From positions 1 to 50,934 of the forward strand of contig JANYDK010000039.1 in the NCBI GenBank assembly GCA_025363655.1: a stretch of DNA of 50,934 bases. The letters run 5' to 3'. The DNA is from Deltaproteobacteria bacterium. GTDB taxonomy: Bacteria; Myxococcota_A; Polyangia; Polyangiales; JADJMO01. This document shows positions 32,189 through 41,176 of the stretch, one piece after another (within the stretch, counting starts at the first letter, position 1; each line of letters starts with the position of its first letter). The notes beneath the pieces were generated by a model that saw only the letters and a program-made list of their open reading frames with translations, was not told the DNA's origin and did not search any database. A program made the position numbers and the translations under genes.

Positions 32189-34846
32189 GTGGCGAAGAAG
32201 GACGATTGTCTGACGGAAGACTCCGTCGCGCGGCTACTCGAGGGGCAACTGGCCGGTGAGGCGTTGGCGAGCGCCGAGCGGCACCTCGCGCAATGCGACG
32301 AGTGCATGGAGCTCGTCGGCGCCGTCGGTGACCTCATCTCTCCGACGATCTCCGCTGCTGCGCACGCAGCGCACTCAGCCCACGCAGCGCCAGACTCGGA
32401 GCCCGCGGGCGGTGAGACGGTGGGGCGTTATCGGATACTCGCGCCGCTCGGTGCCGGGGCGATGGGACGCGTCCTTCTCGCCTACGATCCCTCGCTCGAT
32501 CGAAAGGTCGCGCTCAAGCTGCTGCACGCGCGCGCCGCCACGCCCGAGCTCGAGTCGCGTCTTCTGCGCGAGGCCAAGGCGATGGCCAAGCTGTCTCATC
32601 CGGAGGTCATCACCGTGCACGACGCAGGTCGACACGGAGAGCAGCTCTTCATCGCCATGGAGCTGGTCGACGGCGGGACCCTGCGCGAATGGCTCGCGAG
32701 CGGGCGCCGCACCTGGCGCGAGATCCTCGACGTCTACCTGCGCGCGGGGCGCGGGCTCGCGTGGGCCAACGACGCCGGCATCGTCCATCGAGATTTCAAG
32801 CCCGACAACGTGCTCATCGGGAAAGACGGCCGCGTGCGGGTCACCGACTTCGGCCTCGCCCGCAGCGTCGAAGTCGACCCATCGCCGCCGACGCGACGGC
32901 AGGGCGCGCCCGAGGGGGAGCCAGCCGACGAGCACCCCGACTCGCCTGCGCTCGAGCTCGCGCTGACCCGCACCGGGACGCTCCTCGGCACGCCCATGTA
33001 CATGGCTCCCGAGCAGCTCGCAGGGCGCCCGGCCGACGCGCGCGCGGACGTCTACGCTTTCTGCGTCTCGCTCTACGAGGCACTCTACGGCGAGCGCCCC
33101 TTCGAGGCCCGCTCGCTCTCGGCGCTCTTGCGCAAGAAGCTCGAGGGCGACGTCGCGCCGCCGAAATCGGGAAGCGAGGTGCCGAGGCGCCTGCGGCGTG
33201 CGCTCCTCGTCGGGCTCTCTCCGCGCCTCGACGATCGCTACCCCTCGATGGACGCGCTCCTCGTCGCCTTGCGAGCGGCCGTCGCCACGCGGAAGCTGCC
33301 TTGGGTCGCGGGGATCCTCGGGCTCACCGCGCTCGTCGTGTTCGGCTCGGTCGCCGGAAGGGCGGAGTGGAACCGGCGCGCGCGTCGCGACGGCGTCACC
33401 ACCGTTTCGTCGAGCTCCGGCGCCAAGGTCGGGTGCTCACGCGCGGCGTGCGTCGCCGAGAGCGGCGGATTGCCCGCGGTCTGCCGCCCCGACGGGACCT
33501 GCGCGACCATCGCCTCCGCCGATTGCACGCCGAGGTCGTCGCCGGACGATTTGCGCGACGAAGGCACCGTCTGGCTCGGCGCGATGTTCCCCACCCAAGG
33601 CCCGGGCGCGGAGGCGTTCGGCGCGATGAGCGTCGAGGGCGTCGACTTCGCGCGCGAAGAAATCGCCCGCGCGACGAGTGGAATCGTCGGCGCCGGCGCG
33701 TCTCCCCACGTGCGGCGCATCGCGCTCGCGATCTGCGACGACAGCCAGGATCCGATGCGCGCCGCCCATCACCTCGTCGACGACATCGGCGTCCCGGCGA
33801 TTCTCGGCTTCGGCTCGGGGAAGGAGATCGAAGACGTCGCCGGCAAGCTCCTCATCGATAGGCACGTCTTGACGATGGCGTCGCTCACCTCGAGCCCGCT
33901 CGTCACCCGCATCCCGCAGCCCGCCGGCTTGCCGCGAATGGTCTGGCGAACCAGCTACAGCATCGAGGCAGTTGCGGAGGCGACGGCGGCGTTTCTCCGC
34001 GACGCGCTCGAGACGCCGGCGCAGCGGGTCGCCGGAACGACGCACATCACCGTCGCCCGCGCCGACACCGGGCTCGGCGTCTGGTTCGGGGAGGCGCTCT
34101 TCCGCAAGCTCTCGTTCAACGGAAAATCGGCCGAGGAAAACGGCGCCAAGTACCAGGAGCTGACCTTCGCTTCGCCTTCCAGCGACGACGAGGTAGGGAA
34201 GCTCGCCGAGCGAATCGCGCGCACCTCACCGTCGATCGCCGTCCTTCTCGGCGCGTCCTCCGACACCTCCCGCATCGTCGCCGCGGTCGAGGCGCGTGGT
34301 GCACACCCGCGCTGGGTCCTCGCGTCGGACACCACCGACATCGTCGCGCCTTTCATCGGCAAGAGCGCCGAGCGACGGCATCGCATCTTCGGCGTCGTCT
34401 CGGTGACGCGCACGCCCGAGGCCAGGTTCGTCATTCGCTTCAACGCGGCCCACGCTCGGCAGGTCACCCGCAGCATCAACCCGGGGATGAGCTACGACGC
34501 GCTCTACGTCCTGGCGTACGCGACGTTCGCGCTCGGGGACCAGGCCGTGGACGGCCCCTCGCTCGCGGGCGCGATCGAGCGGCTCATCCCGCCGGGTCGA
34601 AGGGTCGAGAGCGGGCCGACCGATCTCTTCGACGCGCTCACCGAGCTCTCGCAGGGCAAGCACGTCGATCTCGACGGTCCGTCGGGCTCGCTCGACTTCA
34701 ATCCGAAGACCGGTGAGTCGGCCTCGGACTTCGCGCTCCTCTGCCCGGCGCTCGACGCGCAAGGCGCCGCCTCGCACGACGTCGAGTCGGGCGTCGTCTT
34801 CCGTGCGGGGGCGAAGGGCGCCGAGGGCAAGATGAAGTGCCCTTGA
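32189..34846 (+). CDS. Transmembrane Ser/Thr kinase with extracytoplasmic ligand-binding domain
   Basis: About 885 residues. The N-terminus resembles a zf-HC2/anti-sigma segment (DSVARLLEGQL to HLAQCDECMELVG). The Hanks kinase domain has GRYRILAPLGAGAMGRVLLA near 78, HRDFKPDN near 200, DFGLA near 221 and PMYMAPEQLAG. A membrane helix follows (WVAGILGLTALVVFGSVAG, ~370-391), then a Cys-containing stem. The C-terminus is a periplasmic-binding-protein-like domain from ~457 (WLGAMFPTQGPGAEAFGAMS to the end), similar to branched-chain amino-acid receptors. The order suggests a one-protein sensor that binds a small ligand outside and phosphorylates inside. A frame start at 32033 is possible, but GTG 32189 with TATGCT upstream is favoured. 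An 11-bp duplication overlaps the stop. Confidence 0.88.
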   Translation: MAKKDDCLTEDSVARLLEGQLAGEALASAERHLAQCDECMELVGAVGDLISPTISAAAHAAHSAHAAPDSEPAGGETVGRYRILAPLGAGAMGRVLLAYDPSLDRKVALKLLHARAATPELESRLLREAKAMAKLSHPEVITVHDAGRHGEQLFIAMELVDGGTLREWLASGRRTWREILDVYLRAGRGLAWANDAGIVHRDFKPDNVLIGKDGRVRVTDFGLARSVEVDPSPPTRRQGAPEGEPADEHPDSPALELALTRTGTLLGTPMYMAPEQLAGRPADARADVYAFCVSLYEALYGERPFEARSLSALLRKKLEGDVAPPKSGSEVPRRLRRALLVGLSPRLDDRYPSMDALLVALRAAVATRKLPWVAGILGLTALVVFGSVAGRAEWNRRARRDGVTTVSSSSGAKVGCSRAACVAESGGLPAVCRPDGTCATIASADCTPRSSPDDLRDEGTVWLGAMFPTQGPGAEAFGAMSVEGVDFAREEIARATSGIVGAGASPHVRRIALAICDDSQDPMRAAHHLVDDIGVPAILGFGSGKEIEDVAGKLLIDRHVLTMASLTSSPLVTRIPQPAGLPRMVWRTSYSIEAVAEATAAFLRDALETPAQRVAGTTHITVARADTGLGVWFGEALFRKLSFNGKSAEENGAKYQELTFASPSSDDEVGKLAERIARTSPSIAVLLGASSDTSRIVAAVEARGAHPRWVLASDTTDIVAPFIGKSAERRHRIFGVVSVTRTPEARFVIRFNAAHARQVTRSINPGMSYDALYVLAYATFALGDQAVDGPSLAGAIERLIPPGRRVESGPTDLFDALTELSQGKHVDLDGPSGSLDFNPKTGESASDFALLCPALDAQGAASHDVESGVVFRAGAKGAEGKMKCP

Positions 34847-34856
34847 AGTGCCCTTG
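34835..34856. repeat. 11-bp tandem duplication spanning the kinase stop codon
   Basis: GAAGTGCCCTT occurs twice in a row, and the stop TGA of the kinase lies across the junction. The unit is not a multiple of three. A 12-bp palindrome, GAACGCGCGTTC (34856-34867), follows immediately. Confidence 0.85.
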
Positions 34857-34881
34857 AACGCGCGTTCGTCGGGGCGGCGAA

Positions 34882-35469
34882 TCAGGGGCCCGCGAGCCGG
34901 GAGCAACCCCCGCCGCAGTTGGTGCCGATGCTGATGTTGCCGACGGGGTATTCGTAGATGTACGTGTACCCGGGCGGCGCGTTGCCGACGCACGACGCCG
35001 ACAGCAGCGGCGTCGCGCCCGTCGCGGCGCAGTAGCTTCCGTCGGTGGGCTTCACCGGCAGCCCGCCGACGTACGCGCAGGGCGGGAGTCCGAGGACGCC
35101 GATCGACGGCGGGACCGTCGCGCTCGCCAGACACTCCCAGATCGGAATCGAGCCGATGTTCTCGAGCTTGATCCAGGTGCCGGCCGTGCAGCCCTTGCCG
35201 GCGAGGGAGATGGGAACCGGAATCGCGCCCGTACACGCGGTCGCGATCGGACCGATCGGCGCGAGGTCTTCGCAGACGCACACGAGCGAGCCGCCGTGGC
35301 CCTCGTTGGTGCACTCCTTCACCTTGTTGAACCCGCCACACACGACGACGGAAGCGGATGAGCTCTCGGTCGGGTCGGCCGAGTCACCGACCTGCGCCGA
35401 GCAGCCGACGACGAGCGAGCCCGCGAAAGTACCGACGAAGAGAGCGGAGCGGATGCGGCGAAGCGACAT
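34882..35469 (-). CDS. Small Cys-rich lipoprotein of unknown function
   Basis: Encodes 195 residues: MSLRRIRSALFVGTFAGSLV then a lipobox (VVGCSAQ). The mature part is beta-rich with many Cys (VVVCGGFNKVKECTNEG, SLVCVCEDLAP, IATACTGAIPVP, IWECLASATVPP, NCGGGCSRLAGP). The even spacing suggests disulfides outside the cell. A strong Shine-Dalgarno GGAGG lies ~7 nt before the ATG. It is convergent with the sensor kinase and downstream of the ECF sigma gene on the same strand (77 bases between). I do not recognise the family. Confidence 0.8.
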   Translation of the reverse strand: MSLRRIRSALFVGTFAGSLVVGCSAQVGDSADPTESSSASVVVCGGFNKVKECTNEGHGGSLVCVCEDLAPIGPIATACTGAIPVPISLAGKGCTAGTWIKLENIGSIPIWECLASATVPPSIGVLGLPPCAYVGGLPVKPTDGSYCAATGATPLLSASCVGNAPPGYTYIYEYPVGNISIGTNCGGGCSRLAGP

Positions 35470-35546
35470 GTGAATCCTCCCAGATGCCTGAGGGCGATGG
35501 GCCCTCGCCTACTAGAGCCGGCGACTCGCAGCTAGTCCCATCGCCA

Positions 35547-36341
35547 TCACTCCTTGGGGTCGAGGAGCCGCAGGAGGCTCACCTCGAGATTGCTCTGCAG
35601 CAACACGACGAGGCTGTCGAGCTCCGTCGAGGTCAGCTGGACGCGCTCCTTCATGAGGCGCTTCGTCTCGGCCAGGAGCGCGCTGCGAGCGCTCGCCACC
35701 CACCGCGCTGCCGTCGAGCGACCGATCGAATAGAAGGCCCCGAGTCGATCGACCGACCAGCCCTGGGCGTGGTGGAGGCGAAGGAGCACGACCTGCCGCG
35801 GCTCGAGTCGAGCGAGGGCGTCGCGGAGGGAGCCTTCGAGCTCCTGCGCGTATCGGGTCTTGGCGAAGGCGAGCTCGGGCTCGGAGTCGACGACCGCGGC
35901 CGACACTGCGCTGAGCGACTCGTGGGGACGATCGTCGAGGTTGCGGCGGAGTCGGTGTGCCGCACGCATCGCCACCGTAGTCAGCCAGGTACGCATCGCC
36001 GCGCGGCCGCTGTAGCTGCTGATGCGCGGCGCGCGATCGCCTTGTCGCACGAGCAGCGAGACGAGCGCGGTCTGCGTGGCGTCCTCGACGACGCTGCGAT
36101 CGACCCGGGCCACGGCGCGCTCGAGGGTGCTGCGAAACACGCGCTCGAAGGAGGCGGCCGCGCCCGTGACGCCGAGGGCGCAGGCGCAGGCGATCCAGAG
36201 GTCGGCGGCGTGCTCGAGCGGAGGAACGCCGGCCTCCGGCAGCGCTTCGAGGTAGCTCGCGAAGTCTTCGTCGCGGAGCGCGAGCTCCGGCCACGCCGCG
36301 CGCCCGCGCTCGATGTGCTCGCGCAACTCGTCGATCGTCAT
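35547..36341 (-). CDS. ECF-type sigma-70 factor
   Basis: About 264 residues. Region 2 is visible as DATQTALVSLLVRQGDRAPR with ISSYSGRAAMRTWLTTVAMR (the W-containing DNA-melting part). Region 4 is DALARLEPRQVVLLRLHHAQ with WSVDRLGAFYSIGRSTAARW. The long N-terminal part (~90 residues) is atypical. The start at ATG 36341 (MTIDELREHI) is chosen; a GTG seven codons upstream is possible. No anti-sigma gene adjoins it, but the zf-HC2-like N-terminus of the nearby kinase could serve such a role. It is divergent from the metalloprotease. Confidence 0.83.
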   Translation of the reverse strand: MTIDELREHIERGRAAWPELALRDEDFASYLEALPEAGVPPLEHAADLWIACACALGVTGAAASFERVFRSTLERAVARVDRSVVEDATQTALVSLLVRQGDRAPRISSYSGRAAMRTWLTTVAMRAAHRLRRNLDDRPHESLSAVSAAVVDSEPELAFAKTRYAQELEGSLRDALARLEPRQVVLLRLHHAQGWSVDRLGAFYSIGRSTAARWVASARSALLAETKRLMKERVQLTSTELDSLVVLLQSNLEVSLLRLLDPKE

Positions 36342-36485
36342 TCCGCGGCGAAGGTGGTGCACCGGCGCGCACGCGGCAAGGGCGGCGGCCGCGCGCGAGG
36401 TCCGCGCGATCTATTTCGTCGAGCGCGTTGGGACGAGGCGACAGGCGCGGTCTCTATCGGGCGTAACCCCAAAGGAAGGTTCCCC

Positions 36486-38075
36486 ATGCGTCGCATTCAT
36501 CGTTCCGCCTACACCCTCTCGGTCTTCGCCCTCCTCGCCGCCGCAGGCTGCGCCGTCGACGGCACGTCCCCCGCGCCGGGCGAGGTCGAGAAGACCGCCA
36601 AGTCCGCCAACGAGCTCTACGTCGACAACAACGCCACGTGGTCGAGCCATCACGTCAAGGTCTGCTGGGACTTCGGCGATTGGGGGAAGGAGAAGGGCTG
36701 GGTGCAGGACGCCGTGAATTCGTCGTGGGCCTCGGTCACCAACGTCACCTTCGAGTTCGCCTCGAACTGCGACGACGGCGGCATTCCGCTCGACGAGCAC
36801 GACGACAACCCGCACACCAACGGGCTCGGTTACCACGCCGGCCGCATCGACCTCAACTTCGTCTTCAAGGCCTGGGCGCCCGACTGCAGCACCAGCGAGA
36901 GCAAGCGCGAGTACTGCATCCGCGCGATCGCCGTCCACGAGTTCGGTCACGTCCTCGGCTTCGCGCACGAGCAGAACGAGGGGCAGACCCCGGCGTGGTG
37001 CAAGGAGGCGCAGGGCGCCAACGGCACCGCCGTGATGACGCTCTGGGATTTTCGCTCGGTCATGAACTACTGCAACAACTGGAAGTTCACGCCCGGGTTC
37101 CTCAGCCCGCTCGACATCCAAGGTGCGCAGAAAGTCTATGGACGACGCGGCGCCGGAGACCTCGTCTGGGAGAGCACCCCCGGTCAGATTTCCATGTGGA
37201 AAATGGCGACCAACGGCACGATTGCCAACTATGAATACGAGGGTATTCCGGTGGCGGGCCGCAACGTCGTCGCCGTCTCCGACTTCGACGGCGACTTCGA
37301 CACCGACATCCTCTGGCGCGACGCAGCCAACAACGTCGGCGCCTACTTCTTCAATGGCGGGCGCGTGGTCGGCTCGGCCGAATACGGCTTCGTCGATCCG
37401 GCCTGGCAGGTGAAGGGCACGGGCGACTTCGACGGCGACGGCTTCGGCGACGTTCTCTGGCGCAACGGCTCGACCGGCGACGTGCAGATTTGGCGAATGG
37501 ACGACTCGCGGCACGTCATCGGCTGGGATTTTCCCGGCCGAGGCGTCGAGTCCTTCTGGCAGATCCAGGGGACCGGCGATTTCGACGGCGACGGGCACAC
37601 CGATGTCCTCTGGCGCGACTCGCGCAACGGCGACGTCGGCATCTGGCTGATGACCGCACCGCTCGCGGGAGCCTCTGGATTCACCACCGGCGTGACCATC
37701 GCCAACTTCGTCTATCCGGGGCGCGGGGTCGACGCTGCTTGGGGCATTCAAGGCGTCGGTGACGTCGACGGCGACGGCAAGAGCGACATCGTCCTGCGCA
37801 ACTCCACCACGGGCGACGTCGGCATCTGGCACATGAAGGGCGGCACCATCGCCGACTATTGGTATCCGCAGCGCGGCGTCGAGGCGTTCTGGCGCATGCA
37901 GGCTGTCGGCGACGTCGACAACGACGGCAAAGCCGACATCGTCTGGCGCAACGCCAGCAACGGTGACGTCGGCGTCTGGCGCATGAACGCCGGCACGATC
38001 GCCGCCTATTGGTACCCGCAGCGCGCGGTCGACGCCTCGTGGCAGATCAAGGGGATCGGTCGGCAGCTTCAGTAA
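36486..38075 (+). CDS. Secreted zinc metalloprotease with C-terminal FG-GAP/VCBS propeller
   Basis: Encodes 529 residues. The signal with lipobox is near residue 20 (FALLAAAGCAVDG). The catalytic domain has HEFGHVLGFAHEQNE near 151, an HExxHxxGxxH zinc site of metzincins. SVMNYCNNW near 192 serves as the Met-turn. From ~220 there are about five repeats of some 50 residues, each with a DFDGDGxxD or DVDGDGKxD calcium-binding-like loop followed by (I/V)LWRN and GDVGIW(R/L)M. These form a beta-propeller-like domain. It is likely a surface or secreted protease. A Shine-Dalgarno AAAGGAAGG precedes the ATG. The long in-frame extension upstream is not coding. Confidence 0.88.
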   Translation: MRRIHRSAYTLSVFALLAAAGCAVDGTSPAPGEVEKTAKSANELYVDNNATWSSHHVKVCWDFGDWGKEKGWVQDAVNSSWASVTNVTFEFASNCDDGGIPLDEHDDNPHTNGLGYHAGRIDLNFVFKAWAPDCSTSESKREYCIRAIAVHEFGHVLGFAHEQNEGQTPAWCKEAQGANGTAVMTLWDFRSVMNYCNNWKFTPGFLSPLDIQGAQKVYGRRGAGDLVWESTPGQISMWKMATNGTIANYEYEGIPVAGRNVVAVSDFDGDFDTDILWRDAANNVGAYFFNGGRVVGSAEYGFVDPAWQVKGTGDFDGDGFGDVLWRNGSTGDVQIWRMDDSRHVIGWDFPGRGVESFWQIQGTGDFDGDGHTDVLWRDSRNGDVGIWLMTAPLAGASGFTTGVTIANFVYPGRGVDAAWGIQGVGDVDGDGKSDIVLRNSTTGDVGIWHMKGGTIADYWYPQRGVEAFWRMQAVGDVDNDGKADIVWRNASNGDVGVWRMNAGTIAAYWYPQRAVDASWQIKGIGRQLQ

Positions 38076-38201
38076 GCGTCGCCGGACGGCGTGGCGCTCG
38101 ACGCGCGAGCAGCTCGAGATCTCGGCTGTCCGCGCGAGCGCGCGCGCGCTTGGTACACGCGCAACGGCTTCACGCCGGCGAATGGCACGCAGAGCGCGTG
38201 A
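38076..38201 (+). pseudogene. Possible remnant of a GNAT acetyltransferase C-terminus
   Basis: In frame and immediately after the metalloprotease stop, about 40 codons end in RARAWYTRNGFTPANGT and a TGA (38199-38201). The RAR-x-(W/L)Y-x-R-NGF pattern is that of the last helix and strand of GNAT acetyltransferases. There is no start codon and no N-terminal part, so it would be a decayed fragment. The match is short and may be chance. Confidence 0.3.
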
Positions 38202-38222
38202 TGACCCCCGACCACGTAGCGG

Positions 38223-40334
38223 TCAGATCGTCACCGAGCAGATGTCGGCGAGCATCCGGAGAACGCGCTTGGGGTCGAACGGCTTGTCGAGCCTGCGGTT
38301 GGGTACCGACGCGAGAAACTGCTGGGCGCGCGGCGTGAACGCACCGCCGGTCGTGAAGATGAACGACGGCCGCTGCTCGGGGCGAACGCGCTCGAAGAGA
38401 TCCATGCCGCTCATTCCGGGCATCATCAGATCGCAGAACACGACGTCGAAGCTCGCCGAGGCCAGCGCGGCGAGCGCCGCTTCGCCGCTCGCCGCGACCG
38501 TGATCTGGTTGCCGCGCAGCACGCGCGTCAGCGCCTTGGCGACCAAGGGCTCGTCGTCGACCACGAGGATTCGAATGGGACCACGAAGGGGCGCCAAGCT
38601 CGGCCGAATCGAGCGCGGCGGCAGTGCCTCCTCTTTCGCGCGGAGCAGCAGGACGCGCACGGTCGTGCCTTTTCCGAGGACACTCTCGACGACGATGGTG
38701 CCACCCATCGCCGTCACGATCGTGTGGCACACCGTCAGGCCGAGGCCGGTGCCGACGCCGAGCTGCTTCGTCGTGAAGAACGGCTCGAAGATCCGCGCCA
38801 AGTTCTCGGGGGCGATGCCGGTACCGGTGTCACGCACTTCGATCGCTACGCGTCCGCCGTCGGCGCGCGCGGCAACTCTGATCTCATTGTCTTCGACGTG
38901 ACCTTCGGGGATCGCGTGCGCGGCGTTGATGAGCAGGTTCAGGAACACCTGACTGAGGCGCGATGCGTTGCCGACTACGAGCGGAACGGCCTCGAACTCG
39001 AAGACCAGCCTTGCGCGTTGGCGAATCTCGCTCGCGGCGATGCGCGCTGTCGACTCGAGGGTCGCGCAGATGTCGAGCGGCCCGAGGACATCGGCCTCGA
39101 CTCGCGAGAACGTCTTCAGGTCGCGAACGATCACCTCGACGCGCTCGGCGCCGCCCGCCGCCTCCGCGGCCATCTGCGCAAGGTCTTCGCGCGCCACCGT
39201 CGACGTCGCCGAGGAGAGCGCTTCCCGGAGGCTGCGTAGGTTGTCCGTCACGTAGGTGAGCGGGTTGTTGATCTCGTGCGCCACGCTGGCCGCGATCGTT
39301 CCGATGGACGCCATGCGCTCGGCGAGCGCCGCCTTCGCGTGCAGCTCCTTCTTCTCGGTCACGTCGTGGGCGACGAGCACGGACGATGGCGACCCGTCGA
39401 AGTCGACGTCCTTCGCCGGGTAGACCTCGAGGGTCACGACGTGTCCGTCGGCACATCGAAACTCGATCTCCGGCCTGGCATCGTCGCGCGCCGCGCCCGC
39501 CACGATCAGCGCCTCGAATCCATCCCGCGCCGACGCGACGACGAGGTCGCTGACCCGACGACCCACCGGATCGAAGCCGAGCGTCGTGCTCCAACTCGGG
39601 TTCGCATAGAGAATCACGCCAGCGCGGTGGATCATCACGCCGTTCGGCACGCTGTCGATGACGACGCGGAAGTCACGGCGCGAGTCGAGCAGCGCTTGGT
39701 AGCTCGCGCGCAGCAGATCTTGCTGCTCGGAGAGCTCGACGATCGCGCGGCGCGCCCCGAGCGCTGCCTTCACGGCCCGCCGGACGCGCGCGAGGAGCGT
39801 GAGATCCGGCGGCGGCGAGATCGTGTAGATCGCGCGGGCCACCTCGAGGCGCATCTCGACGATGGCGTCGCGCTGACCGAGCAGCCGCGGTGCGGCACGG
39901 TACGAGCCGAGCGTGAGGTGGAAGAACGCCAGCGATGGACGGTGCGGCGGCGGCACCTCCACGATGATTCGTGCGCGACCGTCCGGTAGGTCTTCGTAGG
40001 AGGCCAAGAGATTCTCGATCGCGGCCGGTGCGAACCAGCGGACGATTGCTCTGTAGAGCACGCGGCTCGACGCGAAGGCGCCGGCGATGACGCGAATCGA
40101 CTCGGCGAAGGCGTCGTCGGCAGTGCGCGCACCGGCCTCTTCGACCGCGCGCATGCCGACCCTCGCCGCGAAGCGATCGAGGAGGGTCGCGAAGACGTCC
40201 CAGTCGACGCGCCCGGCTTTGGCATCGAACGAACCGAGACCATTGAGCCCTTGGGCGATCTCGTCGAACGCGACGCCCTCGCGCTCGCAGGCATCCCGCA
40301 AGAAGAGTACGGACTTGTGTGAGACCTCACGCAT
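38223..40334 (-). CDS. Hybrid sensor histidine kinase with PAS domain and receiver
   Basis: About 703 residues. An unassigned N-terminal sensor region (residues 1-180) precedes a coiled helix. A PAS domain follows (RVVIDSVPNGVMIHRAGVIL, YANPSWSTTLGFDP). HisKA has the phospho-acceptor in SVAHEINNPLTY near 348. HATPase has NLLINAAHAIPEGH, DTGTGIAPENL, FFTTK and GTGLGLTVCH. A C-terminal REC domain carries the acceptor Asp in DVVFCDLMMPGMSGMD near 634. The substrate response is unknown. The start at ATG 40334 is favoured over in-frame extensions. TACTCT lies 12 nt upstream, a loose match to the promoter pattern. There is no response-regulator partner nearby. Confidence 0.9.
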   Translation of the reverse strand: MREVSHKSVLFLRDACEREGVAFDEIAQGLNGLGSFDAKAGRVDWDVFATLLDRFAARVGMRAVEEAGARTADDAFAESIRVIAGAFASSRVLYRAIVRWFAPAAIENLLASYEDLPDGRARIIVEVPPPHRPSLAFFHLTLGSYRAAPRLLGQRDAIVEMRLEVARAIYTISPPPDLTLLARVRRAVKAALGARRAIVELSEQQDLLRASYQALLDSRRDFRVVIDSVPNGVMIHRAGVILYANPSWSTTLGFDPVGRRVSDLVVASARDGFEALIVAGAARDDARPEIEFRCADGHVVTLEVYPAKDVDFDGSPSSVLVAHDVTEKKELHAKAALAERMASIGTIAASVAHEINNPLTYVTDNLRSLREALSSATSTVAREDLAQMAAEAAGGAERVEVIVRDLKTFSRVEADVLGPLDICATLESTARIAASEIRQRARLVFEFEAVPLVVGNASRLSQVFLNLLINAAHAIPEGHVEDNEIRVAARADGGRVAIEVRDTGTGIAPENLARIFEPFFTTKQLGVGTGLGLTVCHTIVTAMGGTIVVESVLGKGTTVRVLLLRAKEEALPPRSIRPSLAPLRGPIRILVVDDEPLVAKALTRVLRGNQITVAASGEAALAALASASFDVVFCDLMMPGMSGMDLFERVRPEQRPSFIFTTGGAFTPRAQQFLASVPNRRLDKPFDPKRVLRMLADICSVTI

Positions 40335-40540
40335 GAGCCGGCACCGAGAGTAGCGCTCGCGGACTGCGCCGCCATGGAGCGCAGCGCTGGCAACGGGGTC
40401 GGTCCCTCCCGACCGGATTCCCAAGTACCTGGGCGGCAATCTCGACCCGGTGATGGACGAGCCGAAAAAGACGTAGCGTCGTTCGCCGCGTCGAGCGTGC
40501 GCCGTGAGCACGCGACCAGGCCGAACTTCTCGAATCTGGA

Positions 40541-40546
40541 TAGGCT
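40541..40546 (+). promoter_or_regulatory. -10-like TAGGCT, 6 nt before ATG 40553
   Basis: TAGGCT is followed by CGCCGC and the start codon. No Shine-Dalgarno is present. Confidence 0.5.
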
Positions 40547-40552
40547 CGCCGC

Positions 40553-41155
40553 ATGACGACCTCGTTCCTCTCGCTTCGCCGACGGCTCGCCGTCGTCGCC
40601 AGCGCGTGCGCCGCATCGTTCGCCTCGAGCGTGGCACTTGCCGAAGGCGCACCGCCACCGGCCGCCGTCCCTGAGCCCGTAGCTGCACCCGCGCCTCCGA
40701 CGACGACGAGCCATTGGTATGGCTGGCAGAACCTCCTCGCCGATGGGGGAAGCATCGTCGGCGGCTTGGGCGCGGCCGGCGCAACGCAAAGCGCTGACCT
40801 CTTGTGGATCGGCGTCGTCGGCTATTTTCTCGGCAGCCCGGTCGTCCACGTGGTGCATGGCCGCGCCGTGCCGGCCGTCGTCAGCCTGGCGATGCACGTC
40901 GGTCTGCCCTACGCAGGCGTGCGGCTCGGCGCCAAAGCCGAAGACTGCCCAGCCCACGAATACGCCGATGGCTGCGGCTTCGGCGGCGCGCTGATCGGCC
41001 TCGGGATCGGCGTCCTCGCCGCCACGGCGATCGACGCGGCGGCGCTCGCCTACGAGGACGTCCCGCCTCCGACGAAGTCGAGCTCGTTCGGCGTCGCCCC
41101 GACCTTCGCGTTCGATCGCGGGCGCACCACGCTCGGCCTCGTCGGCACATTCTGA
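40553..41155 (+). CDS. Predicted exported membrane protein of unknown function
   Basis: Encodes 200 residues with a signal peptide (LAVVASACAASFASSVALAEG), a Pro/Ala-rich stretch to about residue 50 and then Trp/Tyr (SHWYGWQNLLADGG). Three to four Gly/Ala-rich hydrophobic segments follow (LWIGVVGYFLGSPVV, VSLAMHVGLPYAGV, FGGALIGLGIGVLAAT). The C-terminal SSSFGVAPTFAFDRGRTTLGLVGTF resembles an outer-membrane strand ending in Phe. It is divergent from the hybrid kinase. I do not recognise the family. Confidence 0.75.
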   Translation: MTTSFLSLRRRLAVVASACAASFASSVALAEGAPPPAAVPEPVAAPAPPTTTSHWYGWQNLLADGGSIVGGLGAAGATQSADLLWIGVVGYFLGSPVVHVVHGRAVPAVVSLAMHVGLPYAGVRLGAKAEDCPAHEYADGCGFGGALIGLGIGVLAATAIDAAALAYEDVPPPTKSSSFGVAPTFAFDRGRTTLGLVGTF

Positions 41156-41176
41156 GCGCAGCCGGCGGGCCGAGGC

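Noticed and set aside
35358-36485. The long in-frame extension upstream of the metalloprotease
   Set aside because: It runs antisense through the ECF sigma gene and has biased, repetitive composition. The signal peptide and Shine-Dalgarno place the start at 36486.
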